From positions 1-26,859 of the IMG/VR virus record IMGVR_UViG_3300034108_000147: a stretch of 26,859 nt of DNA. The stretch is one strand, 5' to 3'. Source of the DNA: a virus. Under the pieces are notes generated by a model. That model was not told the DNA's origin, did no database searches, and was given only the letters and a program-made list of their open reading frames with translations. The position numbers were made by a program, and so were the translations under genes. Positions within the stretch are counted from its first letter, which is position 1; each line of letters starts with the position of its first letter. This document shows, one piece after another, positions 22,656 to 26,859 of the stretch.

Positions 22656-23855
22656 ATGAGAAACGCAGCTAAAATTGGTGGTACTGTTACTAAAAAGAAA
22701 AAGTATAATGATGGTGGTACTAATGGTAACCCACCTAAAGTAAAAACAAGAACTGTAACAACTAATCCTGGAGGTTACTCTAAGACTATTGTTAAAACTA
22801 AAACTGTTGACAGACCAGGTAAACAAGGTACTGTTTCAACTACAAAGACAATACCTACTATTAAAGGTGTTGCTTCTGATTATGCTAGTGGAGTTCGTAA
22901 ATCTTTTTATGGTGCTAAAGAAGCTGTAGGTAACAAGCTTAATGAAATAAAAGCTAACCGTAGTGAGAAGGTTTCTGCACCAAGTGAAAGGCAGCAACTT
23001 AGAGCTAAAGTAAGAGTTCTTAAAGAAGAGAAGAAAGACTCAAAAAAAGCAGGTAGCCCAACTATTAATCCTTTAACAGGTGGTTCTATGAGGAGAGGAG
23101 GTATGGTTACCAAAAAAAAAAGGTATGACGTAGGTGGTGGCATGACAGGAGATCCTAAAAAACCTACTACTAGTACACCCCCTGCTACTACACCCCCTGC
23201 TCCTATGAGGGGAATGGAAGATACTAGAATGATGTCAGCCATGAAACCAAACCCCAAAATGGTAGGAGATCGTCAAGCTATGAAAAAGACTCCTCCAACT
23301 GGATCTACATCCATGATACCAAAACCTGGTGTTCAATCAACTCCACCCGTAGCAGAAGAAACAATGAGTGCAAGAGATCGTATAAAGAAAGCTGGTAGAA
23401 TAGATAATAAAATGGATCGTTTAAAAAATAAATCACACAGAATTCAAAGTAGATACAATAATTCTACAAATGAAAAGAGAGAGCGTAGATTACTGGATAA
23501 AGTTTATGCTATAGGAGATAAGAGAGGTGCATTACGTAAAGAACGCGATGCTTTAACTAATTATACTGAAGCTTCTATGTCAAAAGGTGGTATGGTTAAA
23601 AAGAAAATGGCTAAAGGAGGTCCTGTTATATCTTCTCCTATTCAAACGCGTTTAGGAAATAAACCAATGGCTGGTGGTAACATGGCTAAAGGAGGTGGTG
23701 TAAAGCATCCTGGATTTAAAGCAGTACAAGCAAAGATTGCTGCTAAGCAAGGATTATCTAAAAAAGCTGCTGGAGCTATACTAGCTGCTGGTACGCGTAA
23801 GGCTTCTGCTAAAGCAAAGGCAGCTAACCCAAGATTAAAAAGAGTTAAAGGATAA
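22656..23855 (+). CDS. Large basic low-complexity protein with GG-KK repeats (399 aa)
   Basis: Very basic, with repeated GG-basic motifs: IGGTVTKKKK near residue 8, MRRGGMVTKKKR near residue 145, SKGGMVKKKMAKGGP near residue 309, and a C-terminal Ala/Lys helix region (KKAAGAILAAGTRKASAKAK). Residues 150-230 are Pro/Thr/Met-rich and probably disordered. Residues about 240-300 are a charged coiled coil. The overall pattern, disordered linkers between basic patches, fits a DNA-condensing or head-interior protein. The stop overlaps the next start by one base. Confidence 0.65.
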   Translation: MRNAAKIGGTVTKKKKYNDGGTNGNPPKVKTRTVTTNPGGYSKTIVKTKTVDRPGKQGTVSTTKTIPTIKGVASDYASGVRKSFYGAKEAVGNKLNEIKANRSEKVSAPSERQQLRAKVRVLKEEKKDSKKAGSPTINPLTGGSMRRGGMVTKKKRYDVGGGMTGDPKKPTTSTPPATTPPAPMRGMEDTRMMSAMKPNPKMVGDRQAMKKTPPTGSTSMIPKPGVQSTPPVAEETMSARDRIKKAGRIDNKMDRLKNKSHRIQSRYNNSTNEKRERRLLDKVYAIGDKRGALRKERDALTNYTEASMSKGGMVKKKMAKGGPVISSPIQTRLGNKPMAGGNMAKGGGVKHPGFKAVQAKIAAKQGLSKKAAGAILAAGTRKASAKAKAANPRLKRVKG

Positions 23856-24328
23856 TGAAAGCAGCAAAGAAGATTCATCCAATTGCACACTTTACTAATA
23901 GTAAAGTTGAAGCCTATAAGAAAGCTAATGCTTCAATGCAAGCTTTTAAAAAGTCATTAACTAAAAAAGATAATGGTGGCCCTTTTGATGGTATTCTGCC
24001 TCCTCCTGAAATTGGTCCACTTGGTGTACCAAGAGCACCTAAACCGCTTGATGCATCATTTAAAATTGGTTCTTTTAATGCAGGTATGAAGACTAATCTA
24101 AATGCAGATAAACCTTTAAGCGTAGGTACCTATAAAGCTGGTTATACTGGTAAAGGAGGCTTTGGTGCAAACGTTGGTTATGATCCAGCTGCTAAAAAAG
24201 TTAATGCTGGTGTAAGTTATGAAGGCACCGTTGGAAAGAAAAGAAAAGTCCCTATAAAAGTAGATGTTAGTTATAACAAACCATCTAAGCTAGGCGGTAC
24301 CATTAAAAAAGGCAAAAGCAAAAAATAA
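23855..24328 (+). CDS. Basic protein of the cluster (157 aa)
   Basis: A helical basic N-terminus (MKAAKKIHPIAHFTNSKVEA) is followed by a Pro/Gly-rich hinge near residues 42-62, then a strand-rich domain with repeated G-YKAGYTGKG and GANVGYDPAAK segments, and a tail LGGTIKKGKSKK that repeats the GG-basic motif. It shares single bases with both neighbours (TAATG). It lies between the large basic protein and the connector, so a structural place in the head is likely. No family is recognised. Confidence 0.6.
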   Translation: MKAAKKIHPIAHFTNSKVEAYKKANASMQAFKKSLTKKDNGGPFDGILPPPEIGPLGVPRAPKPLDASFKIGSFNAGMKTNLNADKPLSVGTYKAGYTGKGGFGANVGYDPAAKKVNAGVSYEGTVGKKRKVPIKVDVSYNKPSKLGGTIKKGKSKK

Positions 24329-25035
24329 TGAACAACACAACCTTACAGCTTAAAATTAAGCAGAGACTCAATAAACTTGATAGCCAAGACTTTGACAACA
24401 TTCAGTGTTGGCAGATGGTTGAAGCTTTCAATAAGGGTCAGGTTGAATGGGTAAGACGTCAGATTCAAGGATTGAACATTACCAAAACTGGTGATGAGCA
24501 AACTACTATGCGTGTTGATGACTTACAAAGATTGCTTATAGAAGAGAGATTAGATATGAATTCTAGAGATACCTATTATGAGTCAGGTATACTACCATCT
24601 AATTACATGTATTATAAGAAAGTTAATATTCATGCTCACAAAGATTGTTGCGAGACAAGAAGAGACATGACTGTTACATACTTAGCAGAAGAAGAGAACA
24701 TAGCTCTATTACTAAGCGATGCTCTTAAGAGACCTAGTTTTGAGTGGGGAGAAACCTTTTGCACATTTGTAGGTAATCATCTTAGAGTTTATACAGGTAA
24801 TGACTTTGAAGTAGCAACAGCTATTTTAATGTATTATAGATTTCCAGCCTTGGTTCAAATTGCAGGTTGCTCAGACCCATATAGTTTACAGGTATCTACA
24901 ACAGATGTAGAATGTGAATTCAAAGATGATATTGCTGAAATCTTAGTTGATGAAGCAGTACAAATTTTAGCAGGAGATATGGAGTCAATTACTCAATATC
25001 AGATAGCTCAAACTTCAACACAAAGTAATACATAA
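24328..25035 (+). CDS. Head-tail connector / ring-type protein (235 aa)
   Basis: The pattern FNKGQVEWVRRQIQGLN near residues 30-46, DDLQRLLIEERL near 64-75, and GILPSNYMYYKKVNIHAHKDC near 87-107 matches connector proteins that follow the capsid genes in crAss-like phages (ring or P22 gp4-like tail stabilisation proteins), from memory of that family's look. The C-terminus, EILVDEAVQILAGDMESITQ, is helical. It would sit under the portal and help close the head after packaging. The gene is coupled to the previous stop. Confidence 0.6.
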   Translation: MNNTTLQLKIKQRLNKLDSQDFDNIQCWQMVEAFNKGQVEWVRRQIQGLNITKTGDEQTTMRVDDLQRLLIEERLDMNSRDTYYESGILPSNYMYYKKVNIHAHKDCCETRRDMTVTYLAEEENIALLLSDALKRPSFEWGETFCTFVGNHLRVYTGNDFEVATAILMYYRFPALVQIAGCSDPYSLQVSTTDVECEFKDDIAEILVDEAVQILAGDMESITQYQIAQTSTQSNT

Positions 25036-25046
25036 AACTAAATATA

Positions 25047-25571
25047 ATGGCTGAAGCCCCGTCAAGAAATTTACTAAAGAGAGACTCTGAACCTGTTAAG
25101 AAAATTAGCAGACCTGAGGTTACTGTAACACAACCTAAAGAGGAGCCTGCAAAACCACAACCTACACCTGATACAGGCGTTGGTGGTAGCTCATTAGATA
25201 ACATGACTGCAGCATGCGCAACAGAGATGATGAATGCTGCTATTAGTTTTCATAGATTACACCTGAAAATAAAAGGAGATGGCTCTTATGCTGCTCACAA
25301 AGCTCTTGGTGATTTTTATGGTGGCTTACATGATTCTGCAGATACTCTTGTAGAAAGTTATCAGGGAGCTGCTGAAAAACTTTTAAGTTACAAAGACATG
25401 CCTATACGCACCTTAGATAATACAGCAGATGCGGTAGCTTATCTTAGAGATATGTATAACTCTATTAGTAAACTTCAAGGTATGTTACCTTACTCAGAGA
25501 TAGTTAATAACCTAGATTTAGTTAAGGATTCTATTAATTCTGCTAAATACAAATTACTTTTCTTGAAATAA
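25047..25571 (+). CDS. Dps/ferritin-like protein (174 aa)
   Basis: A disordered Pro/Lys-rich arm (residues 1-48) is followed by a four-helix-type domain. H72 (LHLKIKG), H84 (AAHK), D99 and E103 keep the exact offsets (12, 27, 31) of E. coli Dps ferroxidase residues H51, H63, D78 and E82, and LHLKIKG stands for the Dps phrase HWNVKG. The fifth ligand, D67 in Dps, is G88 here with D89 adjacent. I believe related phage proteins are filed as DUF5856. The likely role is iron oxidation and DNA protection or a structural helical bundle; activity is unproven. It follows the connector after 11 bases. Confidence 0.6.
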   Translation: MAEAPSRNLLKRDSEPVKKISRPEVTVTQPKEEPAKPQPTPDTGVGGSSLDNMTAACATEMMNAAISFHRLHLKIKGDGSYAAHKALGDFYGGLHDSADTLVESYQGAAEKLLSYKDMPIRTLDNTADAVAYLRDMYNSISKLQGMLPYSEIVNNLDLVKDSINSAKYKLLFLK

Positions 25572-25602
25572 TTTGGAGAGTTGAGAAACTTTTCCTATAT
25601 TG
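25572..25602 (+). promoter_or_regulatory. Promoter of the last structural gene
   Basis: TTTG at 25572-25575, 20 bp and TATATTG at 25596-25602 (one T short of TAnnTTTG). TTTGGAG and AAACTTTT recur at the same places in the 8327 promoter. The ATG at 25637 follows an A-rich leader (AAAAAACAAAAAAC). Confidence 0.55.
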
Positions 25603-25636
25603 AATATATATTTATAACCCTTAAAAAACAAAAAAC

Positions 25637-26859
25637 ATGGCTTATTTTAATCATGCCTTTCAAAAAACCTTTGTGGGAACAAATGGTTTTGTAACAAATG
25701 GGGATGCTACACAAGATCTTACTCTTGGGCAATTTGCATTCTATTATCCTAAAACTTGGGTGCAAGCTGACGAAGCACCTACCAATTGCTGTCCATTAGT
25801 TTTGGTTTCTGGATCTATCCACCCAAATGACAAAATTGGTCCATTCCACGGTGGATATGCTGAGTCTGTAAAGTCTAAGACTATCAACCCTAAGTATGTA
25901 CACCGTTTCTACAAAGTAAATCCTTGCTTACCACAACAAGCACAGATCACTGTAGGTGCTAACGTTGATAGCTATACTGGATCTTGTGTTAAAGATTTCT
26001 TGTGTGGAGAAACTTATTCTTTGCGTTTAGACATTAAAGGATCACCTGCATTACGTTACTTAACTCGTAACTCTTACTACACTTCTGGTGCTTACACTGG
26101 ATGTTGTCCTGATGATGCAATTGCTCCAGTAGCTGTAAATCCTTTGGTTGTTTACACTCAATGGGCTTATGACTTCTTGAACAGTCCTTTGATTAACCCA
26201 TTTATCCACGTAACAATTACTTACTCAACTGATGCTGGATTGAACTGGCAGGCATTTGAGCCACAGTTAGCTGATGATAGCACAACTGCTGAAGCATTGT
26301 TACCTTACACTTTAGAAGGTGCTGTTTTACCTGGAGATGAGAACAACCTTGCTGGTTTGATTATCACTGGAGCTTATGCTGATACTCGTTTCAATGACTG
26401 TACTTTCTACCCTAATGATTCTATCATTGCGTTCTTAGAGCCAGTTAAGCTTTTTGCTTCTGAGGTAGATCTTAACGGAGATCCTTGTGCTTTCACAGGT
26501 CTTTGTGAGAACAACTCATGTCAACCAATTCAAATAAAAGGAACAGGAGAAACAGTTATACGTGATCTTATCTTAACTGAAGGATACATGCAACAGCCTT
26601 TTTATACTGGACAAGACTTGCGTATTCGTGAGATCACTAACGGTAATGATGTTACTGCTGCAATTAGCCGTTCTTCTTTCTATACTGCATACTACTTGCA
26701 ACATAGTGTACCACGCTTTAACAACCCAACTGGAACATTTGATAATGAGCAGTACTTGTTAGAGATTGTAGGTATGCCTGAGATGTATACTACAACAACA
26801 TCAGCTATAACATTTACTACAGTAGGTAGTGTAACAGTAGCTGATGCAACTGGTGCTTA
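25637..26859 (+). CDS. Abundant structural protein, candidate major tail protein; 3' end cut off
   Basis: The frame opens MAYFNHAFQKTFVGTNGFVT and stays open for 407 codons to the window edge, so the C-terminus is missing. It is rich in Cys, Asn, Thr, Pro and Tyr, with many beta-type segments (LVLVSGSIHPNDKIGPFHGG) and about a dozen cysteines, unusual for a cytoplasmic phage protein. Its codons are strongly biased (TTG, TTC, AAC, CGT), like the capsid gene and unlike its neighbours, and it has its own promoter. A highly expressed protein after the connector is probably the tail tube, sheath or another major tail protein; the fold is not identified. Confidence 0.65.
   Translation, partial: MAYFNHAFQKTFVGTNGFVTNGDATQDLTLGQFAFYYPKTWVQADEAPTNCCPLVLVSGSIHPNDKIGPFHGGYAESVKSKTINPKYVHRFYKVNPCLPQQAQITVGANVDSYTGSCVKDFLCGETYSLRLDIKGSPALRYLTRNSYYTSGAYTGCCPDDAIAPVAVNPLVVYTQWAYDFLNSPLINPFIHVTITYSTDAGLNWQAFEPQLADDSTTAEALLPYTLEGAVLPGDENNLAGLIITGAYADTRFNDCTFYPNDSIIAFLEPVKLFASEVDLNGDPCAFTGLCENNSCQPIQIKGTGETVIRDLILTEGYMQQPFYTGQDLRIREITNGNDVTAAISRSSFYTAYYLQHSVPRFNNPTGTFDNEQYLLEIVGMPEMYTTTTSAITFTTVGSVTVADATGA

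Noticed and set aside
22907-23890. Long hydrophobic minus-strand ORFs opposite the basic cluster (also at 22089-22376)
   Set aside because: They are antisense shadows of Lys/Pro/Gly-rich genes, whose reverse complement reads as Leu/Phe/Gly-rich.
1-26859. Stop-codon reassignment, as in some crAss-like phages
   Set aside because: Genes end at normal stops, mostly TAA, and no long gene is interrupted by in-frame TAG or TGA.
1-26859. Integrase, attachment sites or insertion sequences
   Set aside because: No recombinase or transposase motif and no terminal inverted repeats around a coding unit were seen.

Overview
This window looks like part of the genome of a large tailed double-stranded DNA phage that infects a Bacteroidota host. 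The evidence is the dense co-directional virion gene block (terminase, portal, scaffold, major capsid protein, connector); start codons preceded by A-rich leaders instead of Shine-Dalgarno sequences; and several promoters of the Bacteroidota type (TTTG, 19-20 bp, TAnnTTTG). The order PD-(D/E)XK nuclease, large terminase (737 aa), very long portal (916 aa), acidic scaffold, capsid (540 aa), then a connector with the look of crAss-like ring or stabilisation proteins resembles the head module of crAss-like and related Bacteroidota phages. I cannot assign a genus, and some small basic proteins recall families common in aquatic phages.

Layout. Positions 1-642 hold three very small genes on the minus strand, each preceded by a near-identical 25-nt leader. 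Positions 643 to about 1.7 kb are a divergent, gene-free control region packed with inverted and direct repeats, DnaA-box-like words and an odd CTGC/CATG-rich block. From about 1.7 kb everything runs rightwards. Positions 1.7-2.7 kb carry a small membrane protein, a GroES-like co-chaperonin, a long hairpin and a small basic protein. Positions 2.7-7.9 kb are tail or appendage genes, including three consecutive proteins that share an N-terminal anchor module but carry different distal parts, one with collagen-like and head-repeat sequence. Positions 7.9-8.3 kb hold a membrane-anchored coiled-coil protein and a strong terminator. A perfect promoter at 8.33 kb opens the packaging operon: winged-helix protein, HU/IHF-like protein, zinc protein, nuclease, possible small terminase and TerL, followed by the portal. 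Scaffold and major capsid protein follow, with a terminator after the capsid gene. Positions 19-20 kb carry a conserved unknown. Positions 20.06-24.33 kb are an unbroken run of eight small lysine-rich proteins, several with histone-H1-like AAPVKK repeats and GG..KK motifs. The window closes with the connector, a Dps-like protein and a strongly codon-biased structural gene cut by the window edge (candidate major tail protein).

How the genes may work together: the GroES-like protein could help fold the capsid protein; scaffold, capsid and portal build the prohead; TerL with the nuclease and DNA-binding proteins package DNA. The lysine-rich cluster, the HU-like protein and the Dps-like protein together suggest a virion- or phage-nucleoid DNA-condensing and DNA-protecting set. 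That last idea is inference. Five genes absent from simple long-ORF calling were recovered by reading the sequence: 1-132 (-), 472-642 (-), 5734-5904, 21890-22021 and 25637-26859.
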